DNA from: Ruminococcaceae bacterium UBA3220
GTDB lineage: Bacteria > Bacillota > Clostridia > Oscillospirales > Acutalibacteraceae
Length of the DNA stretch: 8,796 nt
Reading direction: 5' to 3'
Assembly (NCBI GenBank): GCA_002363095.1
Contig: DEWC01000016.1
Location: forward strand, 1-8,796
The notes below the pieces were generated by a model. The model saw only the letters and a program-made list of their open reading frames with translations. It was not told the DNA's origin and searched no databases. The translations under genes and the position numbers were made by a program. Of this stretch, positions 1-6,952 are shown one piece after another (positions within the stretch are counted from its first letter, which is position 1; the number at the start of each line of letters is the position of its first letter).

Positions 1-943
1 AGGTGGTCTCGGGATACCAGCCGAGTGCGTCCTTTATCTTCTGCGGGTCAATACCGTAGCGGCGGTCATGGCCTTTACGGTCGGTAACATGCTTTATCAT
101 ATGCTCGCCTACGGTGTTATCTACATTTTCCTTAATGTATTCGATTATCGACTTAACGATAAAGATATTCGGCTTTTCGTTATGTCCGCCTACGTTGTAA
201 ACCTCGCCGAGCTTACCGTCTCTTATAACCATATCAATCGCCTTGCAGTGGTCTTCAACGAAAAGCCAGTCGCGAATTTGCATACCGTCGCCGTAAACGG
301 GCAAATCCTTATGATTTATGGTGTTGTTCATAATGAGCGGAATAAGTTTTTCGGGGAACTGGAAAGGACCGTAGTTATTTGAACAACGGGTTATGTTAAT
401 CGGGAATTTATATGTGTCCCCAAACGCCTTTACAAACAAATCGGCAGACGCCTTAGAAGAGGAATAAGGCGAATGAGGGTCAAGCGGAGTGGTTTCGGTA
501 AAGTAACCCGTCTCGCCCAATGTTCCGTAAACCTCATCGGTAGAAACCTGCAAATACTTAACGCCCTCTTTATATTGGTCGTCGCCTACCGTCCACGCCT
601 CTTTGGCGCATTGAAGCATATTAACGGTACCCTCAACATTCGTCTTAACAAAAATTTCGGGATTTGATATACTGCGGTCAACATGGCTTTCGGCGGCGAA
701 ATTAACTACATAATCAATCTCATTTTCGGAGAAAATCTTCGAAATTGCCTGCCTGTCGCAAATATCCGCCTGAACAAAGGAATAATTGGGGTTGTTTTCA
801 ACACTTTTCAAGTTTTCAAGGTTGCCGGCATAGGTGAGTTTATCGACATTTATAATCTTAACATCGTCATACTTGTTAAGCATATAAATGACAAAATTCG
901 AACCGATAAATCCGGCGCCTCCGGTTACAAGATAGGTTTTCAT
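1..943 (-). CDS. rfbB: dTDP-glucose 4,6-dehydratase (3' end beyond window)
   Basis: This enzyme converts dTDP-D-glucose to dTDP-4-keto-6-deoxy-D-glucose with bound NAD+, the second step of dTDP-L-rhamnose synthesis in the cytoplasm. The reading frame is open from the ATG at 943 to the left edge and gives 314 residues. The family is usually about 330-360 residues, so a few tens of C-terminal residues are missing. Seen directly: the Rossmann motif GGAGFIG (residues 8-14), DKLTYAGN (34-41), the catalytic STDEVYG (134-140), and YSSSK (160-164) with the Tyr/Lys pair. NNYGPFQFPEKL (189-200) and RDWLFVEDH (224-232) are also typical of RmlB. A GGAGG ribosome binding site lies inside the last codons of rfbD, whose stop is only 4 bases upstream, so translation is probably coupled. 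Identification is very secure; the end cannot be seen. Confidence 0.97.
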   Translation of the reverse strand, partial: MKTYLVTGGAGFIGSNFVIYMLNKYDDVKIINVDKLTYAGNLENLKSVENNPNYSFVQADICDRQAISKIFSENEIDYVVNFAAESHVDRSISNPEIFVKTNVEGTVNMLQCAKEAWTVGDDQYKEGVKYLQVSTDEVYGTLGETGYFTETTPLDPHSPYSSSKASADLFVKAFGDTYKFPINITRCSNNYGPFQFPEKLIPLIMNNTINHKDLPVYGDGMQIRDWLFVEDHCKAIDMVIRDGKLGEVYNVGGHNEKPNIFIVKSIIEYIKENVDNTVGEHMIKHVTDRKGHDRRYGIDPQKIKDALGWYPETT

Positions 944-947
944 ACTG

Positions 948-1841
948 TTAGTCCTCCACTTTTGATATATATTCTTTAAGCGCATCCTGCCAGTTGCGCA
1001 TTTCGTTGCCTACGGTACAAATAAGCCCCATATTCATAAGCGAAGAATACTCGGGTCTTTTGGTCGGGACATTGTATTTTGAATTGTATTCCTCGGTTGT
1101 GCAGGGGAAAACCGCGTTCTCAAATCCCGAATACTCGGCAATTTTACACGCAAAATCATACCATGAGCATTCACCCTCGCCGGTACAGTGATAAACACCG
1201 TATTCCTCGGTAACACCGAGTTTTAAGAGGTGATGCGCTAAATCGTTGGCGTTTGTCGGGTTGCCCCTTTGGTCGTTTACGACCGTTATGGAGCCATGCT
1301 CCCTTATGACCCTTCTAACCGTCTTAACAAAATTCTTGCCGATATACCCGTACAGCCATGAAGTTCTTACGACAAAGGTTTTTTTGTTAAACGAAAGGGC
1401 ATATTTTTCACCGAGCGCCTTTGAGGCACCGTAAACACTTTGGGGATTTATACCGTCCCACTCGACAAACGGCTTTGTGCCTACGCCCTCGAAAACATAA
1501 TCGGTTGAAATATGAATGAATTTCGCGCCCTGCTTTTGCGCGCCCATCGCAAGGTTTCTCACACCTAACGCGTTGACCTTAAACGCCGTTTCTTTCATTG
1601 TTTCGCAACCGTCAACATTGGTCATAGCGGCGCAGTTAATTATAATATCGGGCTTGTTTTCGGCTATAAATGCGTCGGTCGCCTCTAAATCCGAGATATC
1701 GAGCGTATCTATATCGACGGCTATAACCTCGGCGCCCTTATATTGGGGCGAAATCTCACCGATTTCGCTTCTGCCCGATTTCAAAATAGATTGAAGCTCG
1801 TTGCCGAGTTGCCCTTTTGAACCGGTTATCATGATTTTCAT
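948..1841 (-). CDS. rfbD: dTDP-4-dehydrorhamnose reductase
   Basis: This enzyme performs the last step of dTDP-L-rhamnose synthesis, NAD(P)H reduction of dTDP-4-keto-L-rhamnose. The protein is 297 residues, a normal length for RmlD. Seen directly: the cofactor loop GSKGQLG (7-13), INCAAMTNVD (68-77), the catalytic HISTDYVFEG (110-119), VYGASK with Tyr137 and Lys141, the conserved VVRTSWLYG (157-165), and RPEYSSL (262-268) near the C-terminus. The frame stays open 30 codons further upstream to 1931. I chose the ATG at 1841 because the family begins at the MKIMITG strand, because the extension looks unlike RmlD and overlaps the preceding gene, and because GAAGGAG lies about 11 bases upstream. 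That ATG overlaps the TGA of the glycosyltransferase in an ATGA junction, a sign of translational coupling. Confidence 0.96.
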   Translation of the reverse strand: MKIMITGSKGQLGNELQSILKSGRSEIGEISPQYKGAEVIAVDIDTLDISDLEATDAFIAENKPDIIINCAAMTNVDGCETMKETAFKVNALGVRNLAMGAQKQGAKFIHISTDYVFEGVGTKPFVEWDGINPQSVYGASKALGEKYALSFNKKTFVVRTSWLYGYIGKNFVKTVRRVIREHGSITVVNDQRGNPTNANDLAHHLLKLGVTEEYGVYHCTGEGECSWYDFACKIAEYSGFENAVFPCTTEEYNSKYNVPTKRPEYSSLMNMGLICTVGNEMRNWQDALKEYISKVED

Positions 1842-2590
1842 AAAAGTTCTTTTCTCCTTCTTAAGAATTTCATCGATGAAGATATGTGAATTAAAAGATA
1901 TTTGAGTTTTTTTGCGCTGGTTCGTTCCCATTTATGGGTAACCTCATACTGCGGGAGAATACAAACCCTGCCCTTCTTTTTTGCGCGTAATGTCAAATCA
2001 ACATCCTCAAGATACATAAAATATCTTTGGTCAAATCCGCCTAAACCTTTAAAAACAGAGGTCTTTATTCCAAAGCAACAACCGCTGCAAAAATTAATTT
2101 CGCAAGGTTCGGTTATTTCTCTGTTCGCCCAAATGTATTCGTTTCTGACATTTTTTGAAAGGCGCCCCAAAAACAACCGCTTGAAGGTCGGGACCTCTTT
2201 CGGCAGTTTTTGTTCGCTGCCGTCGGTGTTGAGGATTTTCGGCATTGCCATAACTATATCGCCCGATTGCTCCATAAAATCAGCCATATCGGACAAAACA
2301 TCGCTTTTAACCGTAATATCGGGATTGATAACAAAATGATAATCACCGAGGTCTTCTTTAAGCGCCAAATTATGCGCCGCCCCAAAGCCGATATTTTTCC
2401 GGTTTTCAATAAGCCTTACGCCCTTGACGCCTTTAATAAGGTCAACGGTATTATCGGTAGAGCCGTTATCAAAGACATAGAGTTTAAGCGGATATCTTTT
2501 TGTGTTTGCAACGATGCTTTTTACCGCTTCGAGCGCGGTTTCACCGTCGTTGAAGGTTACGATTGTTGCGGATATAAAGCGTTCTGACAA
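1838..2590 (-). CDS. Family 2 glycosyltransferase, rhamnosyltransferase-like
   Basis: This is a predicted cytoplasmic, membrane-associated GT-A fold glycosyltransferase of 250 residues, similar in layout to WbbL/RfbF-type rhamnosyltransferases. Seen directly: the N-terminal strand with VTFND (11-15), DNGSTDNT (41-48), KNIGFGAAHN (65-74) for nucleotide-sugar binding, the metal-site NPD (89-91), a Cys-rich FCSGCCFG (167-174), and YLEDVDLTLR (193-202) with the likely catalytic Glu-Asp. The tail has HKW (219-221) and a basic end. The start is the TTG at 2590: no ATG or GTG upstream is usable, the fold begins a few residues in, and AAAGGGG lies about 9 bases ahead. It sits directly before rfbD and rfbB, so dTDP-L-rhamnose is the most likely donor (inference). 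The acceptor is unknown. Confidence 0.9.
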   Translation of the reverse strand: MSERFISATIVTFNDGETALEAVKSIVANTKRYPLKLYVFDNGSTDNTVDLIKGVKGVRLIENRKNIGFGAAHNLALKEDLGDYHFVINPDITVKSDVLSDMADFMEQSGDIVMAMPKILNTDGSEQKLPKEVPTFKRLFLGRLSKNVRNEYIWANREITEPCEINFCSGCCFGIKTSVFKGLGGFDQRYFMYLEDVDLTLRAKKKGRVCILPQYEVTHKWERTSAKKLKYLLIHISSSMKFLRRRKELL

Positions 2591-2604
2591 GCCTTTTGTC
2601 CCCT

Positions 2605-3525
2605 TTACTTCAAAAATCCGTTTATAATTTCTTCCTCTGCCTGCTTTTCGTCAAGTCCCAATGTCATAAGTTTTGTAAGCTGTTCCCCTGCGATTTTGCC
2701 GATAGCGGCCTCGTGAATAAGCGAAGCGTCGATATGATTAGCGCAAATCTCGGGGATAGCCGAAACCTTTGCATCGTCCATAATAATCGCATCGCACTCG
2801 GTATGCCCCGAGCATTTGTTGTTGCCGTTTATGTTTGATTTAAAGCATTGATAAGAATTGTCCTTTGCAACCGAACGGGAAATTACGTTTGCCCCCGACT
2901 CGGCACCGTTAAGGTCAACCGTAAAGTCGGTTTCGGCAGTTTGGGTACCGTGGGTCATAATCTTTTCCTTTATAACAAGTGTGGCGCCGTCCGAAAGCGA
3001 GGCGGTTGTAGTCCTCTTAGTCGAATCAATGCCCTTTATCTGGGTCGTTTCCATTTCCATATAACCGCCGTCGGCAATGTTGACAATCGTTGTAGGATTC
3101 ATCACTCTTTCGCCCGTGCCGTCGCCCTCACCGTAATGGCGCTCGATATATTTAACCTTTGCGTTTTTACCGACAAAAAAGGTATGAATACCGTCGTGCC
3201 TCGATTCCTCGCTTCCGCAATTGTGAATTCCGCAGCCAGCCATAATGGTAACATCGGCGTTTTCTCCGATTATAAAATCGTTATATACCGTGTCGGAAAG
3301 ACCTGTTTTGTCGATAATAACCGGAATATGAACCGTTTCGTTTTTGGTGCCGGGACGAATTATAATGTCAATTCCGGGCTTGTCCTCTTTTGTACGAATG
3401 TCGATATTTGCCGTAGTGTTGCGGTTTTCGAGCGCTCCGTTTGCGCGAATATTATATGCGCCTGTCGGAATCGCGTCCATATCGGCGATAATTTTAAGGA
3501 GTTGTTTATCGGTATCGTTTAACAT
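2605..3525 (-). CDS. SufB/SufD-family Fe-S cluster assembly scaffold (SmsB-like)
   Basis: This is the beta-helix partner of SufC, on which Fe-S clusters are thought to be built in the cytoplasm. At 306 residues it is far shorter than classical SufB (about 470-495), and it lacks the long N-terminal region, as in the minimal SufBC (SMS) systems of archaea and anaerobes. Seen directly: the middle is rich in beta strands and Gly/Asn turns; the C-terminus has HTECDAIIMDD (241-251), whose Cys244-Asp245 matches the TQCDS Cys of E. coli SufB; and LIHEAAIG (269-276) matches its EHEA segment, giving His271 and Glu272. Further Cys/His lie in GCGIHNCG (97-104). The ATG lies inside the end of sufC (7-base overlap) behind GGAGGG. 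It could equally be labelled SufD; the Cys supports a SufB-like role. Confidence 0.9.
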   Translation of the reverse strand: MLNDTDKQLLKIIADMDAIPTGAYNIRANGALENRNTTANIDIRTKEDKPGIDIIIRPGTKNETVHIPVIIDKTGLSDTVYNDFIIGENADVTIMAGCGIHNCGSEESRHDGIHTFFVGKNAKVKYIERHYGEGDGTGERVMNPTTIVNIADGGYMEMETTQIKGIDSTKRTTTASLSDGATLVIKEKIMTHGTQTAETDFTVDLNGAESGANVISRSVAKDNSYQCFKSNINGNNKCSGHTECDAIIMDDAKVSAIPEICANHIDASLIHEAAIGKIAGEQLTKLMTLGLDEKQAEEEIINGFLK

Positions 3526-4256
3526 GTTTTACCCTCCAAACTATCCGCAAGAACTCCGCAGGTTGTATCGGTCGAAAGAAGTTCAGGCAAAATATCCTGC
3601 TTTTTGCCGTATGCTTTTAATTTCCCCGCCGCTATAACAACAACCTTGTCGGCAATATTCAGAATGCGTTCCTGATGCGAAATAATGATAATCGAGCCAC
3701 CGACAGAAGCATTCATTCTCTCGAAAACCTTTATAAGGCTGTTAAAACTCCATAGGTCAATTCCCGCTTCGGGTTCATCGAAAACCGAAATTTTCGTGCC
3801 ACGCGCCAAAACGGTTGCGATTTCAATCCTTTTAAGCTCGCCGCCCGAAAGGGAGGAATTTACCTCACGGTCGATATAATCTCTCGCGCAGAGTCCTACG
3901 CGCGATAAATATTCGCAGGCTTCACCTACCGAAATTTCTTTGCCCGACGCTAAGGAAATAAGGTCCTTTACCGTTATCCCCTTAAAACGAACCGGTTGCT
4001 GAAAGGCAAAACTGATACCTTTTCTTGCCCTATCGGTTATAGATAATCCGGTAATATCCTCACCGTCAAGGAAAATCTTTCCCGATGAGGGCGTATAAAT
4101 TCCCGCTATTATTTTCGCGAGCGTTGATTTACCGCCGCCGTTCGGACCGGTTATCGCGATAAATCTATCGTCGAATTTTAAGGAAATGTCGTTAAGAATT
4201 TCCTTTTCGCCGTTTTCGGTTTCGGCGGTAAAGGAAATATTTTTAAGTTCGAGCAT
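3519..4256 (-). CDS. sufC: Fe-S cluster assembly ATPase SufC (SmsC-like)
   Basis: This is the cytoplasmic ABC-type ATPase that powers the SufB/D scaffold; it is not a transporter subunit. The protein has 245 residues, normal for SufC. Seen directly: Walker A GPNGGGKST (37-45), Q-loop FQQPVRFKG (85-93), ABC signature LSGGE (136-140), Walker B SVFDEPEAGID (157-167) with the SufC-type EPEAGID, and the switch His194 in IISHQE. No membrane partner is nearby, and a SufB/D protein follows with a 7-base overlap, which distinguishes it from ordinary ABC transporters. The ATG at 4256 has GGAGGA 6 bases ahead. It is the first gene of the minus-strand operon. No sufS, sufU or second sufB/D copy is present in the window. 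Confidence 0.95.
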   Translation of the reverse strand: MLELKNISFTAETENGEKEILNDISLKFDDRFIAITGPNGGGKSTLAKIIAGIYTPSSGKIFLDGEDITGLSITDRARKGISFAFQQPVRFKGITVKDLISLASGKEISVGEACEYLSRVGLCARDYIDREVNSSLSGGELKRIEIATVLARGTKISVFDEPEAGIDLWSFNSLIKVFERMNASVGGSIIIISHQERILNIADKVVVIAAGKLKAYGKKQDILPELLSTDTTCGVLADSLEGKTC

Positions 4257-4281
4257 TCTATTCCTCCGAGCATAATTAACT

Positions 4282-4317
4282 ATTATAGATTATACCTAAA
4301 AATACGGCAAAAATCAA
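4282..4317 (-). promoter_or_regulatory. Overlapping sigma-A-like promoters for the sufC-rfbB operon
   Basis: Read on the minus strand, TTGATT (4312-4317) is followed after 17 bases by a perfect TATAAT (4289-4294). A second TATAAT (4282-4287) has TTGCCG (4305-4310) 17 bases before it. Either would start transcription roughly 15-30 bases before the sufC ATG, leaving a very short leader containing only the ribosome binding site. No clear operator palindrome, such as an IscR-like site, was seen, so the mode of control is unknown. Confidence 0.7.
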
Positions 4318-4336
4318 CAACTAAAATAATATTTTA

Positions 4337-4365
4337 TTGCTTATTTAAGTCGTTTGTGTTATACT
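4337..4365 (+). promoter_or_regulatory. Extended -10 promoter for the transporter-capA pair
   Basis: TTGCTT (4337-4342) is separated by exactly 17 bases from TATACT (4360-4365). A TG one base before the -10 (4357-4358) makes an extended -10 element. Transcription would start near 4372, giving a leader of about 43 bases before the ATG at 4415. It diverges from the sufC promoters, with the two -35 boxes about 20 bases apart. Confidence 0.75.
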
Positions 4366-4383
4366 CGCTAATGGTAAATAATT

Positions 4384-4414
4384 AAAAGGATAAAAAACTG
4401 ACGGTTTTAAAAAA
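4384..4414 (+). promoter_or_regulatory. Distant ribosome binding site with hairpin spacer
   Basis: The only purine-rich Shine-Dalgarno candidate before the transporter is AAAAGGA (4384-4390), 24 bases from the ATG, which is too far for normal use. Between them AAAAC (4394-4398) can pair with GTTTT (4404-4408) around a 5-base loop. Folding that 15-base hairpin would bring the site to an effective spacing of about 9 bases. The stem is weak and AT-rich, so this remains an inference. Confidence 0.4.
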
Positions 4415-5344
4415 ATGAACAAAAACAATGTTAAAGGCAGTCTTATTTTAGGGCTTGCCTCGCTTTTATGGGGACTGGCGTTCGTCGTTCAAAGCGACGC
4501 CGCGGATAAAATAAGTCCGTTTATTTTTAACGGACTTCGCTCACTTGTGGGCGCCGCGGCCATTTTTCTCTATCTTTTCGTGAAATCTAAAATCTCAAAA
4601 TCGCCGATTTTCAAAAGCGGTAATTCTTACAAAAAAGCCGCCATTTCAGGCGGAATAATCTGCGGTACGGTTCTTTGCATTGCCACAAATCTGCAACAAC
4701 TCGGCATAACGGTATATCCATCGAAGTGTAACACGGTGGAGGCGCGTTCGGGCTTCCTTACCACCCTTTATGTCGTAATAGTGCCGATAGCCTCGATTAT
4801 AGTCGGAAAAAGGGTGGCTTTACCCGTTTGGATAGCCTCCGTTTTCGCGATGATGGGCGTTTATTTTCTCTGTCTGACAAACGGAATTTCAAATATTTAT
4901 TACGGCGATATTCTGATGTTTCTTTGCGCCGTTACATTCAGCCTTCACATTATGGCGGTCGATAAATACGGCGCCGGTGTCGGCGGAGCGCAACTTTCGT
5001 TTATCCAGTTTATCGTTTGCGGCGTTCTGTCGATTATCCTGTCTTTCGCGGCAAGGGAGGGTCACAACGCCATTTCGGATATTCGCCTTGCTTTACCGCA
5101 GATTATATATATGGGCGTTTTTTCAAGCGGTTTTGCCTATACGCTTCAAATCGTCGGTCAAAAATACGCCGAGCCTGCCGTCGCTTCCATATCAATGAGC
5201 CTTGAAGGGGTTTTTGCGACATTGGGCGGACTTGTCATTATGGGGAGCGTTCCTTCGGTAAAGGAAACCATCGGTTGCGTGCTTGTATTTATCGCGACCG
5301 TTACGGTGCAAATAACGCCAAGGAGGAAAATGAAAAATGGCTAA
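4415..5344 (+). CDS. EamA/DMT-family membrane transporter
   Basis: This is a predicted ten-helix inner membrane protein of the drug/metabolite transporter superfamily, 309 residues, made of two EamA repeats. Seen directly: repeat one spans roughly residues 8-155, starting GLASLLWGLAFVVQS with the helix-1 Trp-Gly typical of the family, and including ARSGFLTTLYVVIVP (110-124). Repeat two spans roughly 162-300, with SSGFAYTLQIVGQKYAEP (237-254) and the common LEGVFATLGG (263-272). The C-terminus is short and basic, so it is likely cytoplasmic. Substrates in this family cannot be read from sequence and may be amino acids, nucleotides or other metabolites. The ATG at 4415 is the only start before an in-frame stop at 4391. 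The stop codon overlaps the next gene by 8 bases, so the two are co-transcribed. Confidence 0.9.
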   Translation: MNKNNVKGSLILGLASLLWGLAFVVQSDAADKISPFIFNGLRSLVGAAAIFLYLFVKSKISKSPIFKSGNSYKKAAISGGIICGTVLCIATNLQQLGITVYPSKCNTVEARSGFLTTLYVVIVPIASIIVGKRVALPVWIASVFAMMGVYFLCLTNGISNIYYGDILMFLCAVTFSLHIMAVDKYGAGVGGAQLSFIQFIVCGVLSIILSFAAREGHNAISDIRLALPQIIYMGVFSSGFAYTLQIVGQKYAEPAVASISMSLEGVFATLGGLVIMGSVPSVKETIGCVLVFIATVTVQITPRRKMKNG

Positions 5345-6677
5345 TCATTCAAAAAACGGTTCTACAATAAAAAAATGGGCTTTATGGTCATCGTATATCG
5401 CCGGCGTTCTCGCCGTAGCTGTTGCAGTGCATCTCGGGTTAAACGCGCTTTTCAATTCTTTTTCTTCCGATTCTACCCCTAAAAAGAACAAGGAAGGCTC
5501 GTCCGCTTCTTCAAATGTTGCAGACGGTAAAAACGAAGTTAAACTCGAATCGTCCGTAACGGTTATCAACACGGGCGATATAATGGTGCATTCAACTCAG
5601 CTTGACGGCGCCAAAACTTCCGACGGGTATGACTTTTCGGATTTCTTTAAGTATATTAAAAACCCGGTAAGCGCCGCCGATTTAGCCGTCGGCAATTTAG
5701 AGGTAACCTTCGGCGGTGCCGAATCGGGTTCATACAAGGGCTACCCTGCTTTCAACACACCCGACAGTCTTGCCGACTCCATAAAAAACGCCGGTTTTGA
5801 CCTTATGCTTACGACCAACAACCACTGCTACGATACCGGGCTTTTCGGTCTTAAACGCACCGTTTCCGTTCTTAAAGACAAGGGGCTTTTGTACATCGGC
5901 ACTAAACAAAACGCAGACGAAAAGGATTATATTATCAAAAACATTTCGGGTATCAAACTCGGGATAACCGCATACACCTATGAGAATAAATCCGCCGCGG
6001 GGCAAAAGTCTTTAAACGGCAACATCATATCAAAAGAGGCAAACGACCTTGTGAATTCCTTCAATTATGACCGCATTGACGAGTTTTACGCCCGTGCGAA
6101 AAAAGATATTGCCGACATGAAAAAAGGCGGCGCCGATATTGTAATCTTTTATATGCACTGGGGCGAGGAATATCAGTTAAAAGAAAATGTTCATCAGGAT
6201 ACCATTGCCCAAAAACTGTGCGATTTAGGCGTAGATATAATAATCGGCTCGCACCCGCATGTTATTCAGCCGATGGCGCTGCTGACATCAAGCGGAGGCG
6301 ACCACAAGACTATTTGCGCCTATTCAATGGGCAACGCAATTTCAAATCAGAGGCAGGAAATAATGCACCCCGAATGCACTACGGGACACACCGAGGACGG
6401 AATGCTTTTAAGTTTTAAGATAGATAAGTATTCCGATAAAACGACGGTGATTTCGTCCTTTGATGTTATACCTACATGGGTCAATAAGTATAGAGGCGGC
6501 AGCGGATACCGCTATTCCGTAATTCCGCTTTACAACCGCGACGCCGGAGCCGACTGCGGACTAAGCGGCGCCGAACTTGAAAAGAGCCGTAAATCATATG
6601 ACAGAACTAAGGCGACCGTATCGGAAGGGCTTACCGAAATTCAGAATTATTTAGGTTGCAAAGTCAGTTTCTCATAA
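5337..6677 (+). CDS. Membrane-anchored CapA-family (PGA_cap) protein
   Basis: This 446-residue protein has a short basic N-terminus, one hydrophobic segment (about residues 17-39), a Ser/Lys-rich linker (40-70), and then an outward-facing metallophosphatase-fold domain of the CapA/PgsA type. The visible metal-site motifs are in the usual order: GDIMVH (80-85), GNLE (119-122), NNH (161-163), HWGEE (274-278), GSHPHV (304-309) and YSMGN (329-333). The metal-binding set looks intact, so an enzyme is plausible. CapA relatives are tied to poly-gamma-glutamate capsules, but many CapA-like proteins occur without capB/capC, and none are seen here, so the substrate is unknown. AGGAGG (5321-5326) precedes the ATG. 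It overlaps the transporter gene and is followed by a terminator. Confidence 0.9.
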   Translation: MANHSKNGSTIKKWALWSSYIAGVLAVAVAVHLGLNALFNSFSSDSTPKKNKEGSSASSNVADGKNEVKLESSVTVINTGDIMVHSTQLDGAKTSDGYDFSDFFKYIKNPVSAADLAVGNLEVTFGGAESGSYKGYPAFNTPDSLADSIKNAGFDLMLTTNNHCYDTGLFGLKRTVSVLKDKGLLYIGTKQNADEKDYIIKNISGIKLGITAYTYENKSAAGQKSLNGNIISKEANDLVNSFNYDRIDEFYARAKKDIADMKKGGADIVIFYMHWGEEYQLKENVHQDTIAQKLCDLGVDIIIGSHPHVIQPMALLTSSGGDHKTICAYSMGNAISNQRQEIMHPECTTGHTEDGMLLSFKIDKYSDKTTVISSFDVIPTWVNKYRGGSGYRYSVIPLYNRDAGADCGLSGAELEKSRKSYDRTKATVSEGLTEIQNYLGCKVSFS

Positions 6678-6698
6678 TCTTAGGGCATTAAAAAGGGC

Positions 6699-6743
6699 AA
6701 AAAAACACCGCCATAGTCAAAAGACTTATAGCGGTTGTTTTTT
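6699..6743 (+). terminator. Intrinsic terminator after the CapA-family gene
   Basis: A long imperfect inverted repeat runs from AAAAACACCGCCATAGTC (6701-6718) through an AAAA loop to GACTTATAGCGG (6723-6734), ending in a T run (6738-6743). The stem contains single-base bulges and one C/A mismatch. Because the 5' arm begins with a run of A, the structure could also stop minus-strand transcripts. It lies 20-65 bases after the capA stop. Confidence 0.8.
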
Positions 6744-6757
6744 CGGTTTGATTCATA

Positions 6758-6848
6758 TTCGTTTGCCCGAACGAAATAAATCATACCACTGAGTTGTTGG
6801 TCTTTGGCTGACCGAATTTTATGAAAGCTTCTGCCTTTAAGATAGGCA
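6758..6848. other. Three small hairpins in a row, function unknown
   Basis: The gap between the capA terminator and the phosphatase gene has no credible coding frame but carries three short inverted repeats: TTCGTT/AACGAA (6758-6763 with 6770-6775), TTGGTC/GACCGA (6797-6802 with 6810-6815, one G-T pair), and TGCCT/AGGCA (6832-6836 with 6844-6848). None has a T run on the plus side. They could be remnants of a dispersed intergenic repeat, part of a small RNA, or chance. No known riboswitch was recognised. Confidence 0.3.
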
Positions 6849-6858
6849 AAACACAATA

Positions 6859-6886
6859 TTCACAAATTACTGTATATTATTATACT
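6859..6886 (+). promoter_or_regulatory. Probable promoter for the tyrosine phosphatase gene
   Basis: TTCACA (6859-6864, five of six bases matching the -35 consensus) lies 16 bases before TATACT (6881-6886). Transcription would start near 6893, giving a leader of about 60 bases. The spacing is one base shorter than the optimum. Confidence 0.5.
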
Positions 6887-6926
6887 CCGTTTTTTCAAAA
6901 AGTCAATAAAAAAACGGTATTTTTTT
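6887..6926 (+). other. AT-rich hairpin with T run before the phosphatase gene
   Basis: CCGTTTTTT (6887-6895) can pair perfectly with AAAAAACGG (6909-6917), and TATTTTTTT follows (6918-6926). It looks like an intrinsic terminator with a weak stem of three GC pairs and six AT pairs. It overlaps the likely transcription start, so it may block read-through from upstream, form a 5' leader element, or be a chance product of AT richness. Confidence 0.35.
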
Positions 6927-6952
6927 AAAAAAATTTTAAAAAGGTGTAAAAA

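Noticed and set aside
68..979. Plus-strand frames over the left end
   Set aside because: They are antisense to rfbB, which runs off the window edge on the minus strand.
1842..1931. 30-codon N-terminal extension of rfbD starting at an ATG at 1931
   Set aside because: It looks unlike RmlD, lies wholly within the glycosyltransferase gene, and the ATG at 1841 has the family's start and its own ribosome binding site.
2848..3522. 224-codon plus-strand frame opposite sufB
   Set aside because: It is antisense to a clearly conserved gene, without motifs or a good start site.
6758..6775. TTCGTT/AACGAA as a transposon end or operator
   Set aside because: There is a single short copy with no partner inverted repeat, target duplication or nearby regulator gene, so only a hairpin can be claimed.
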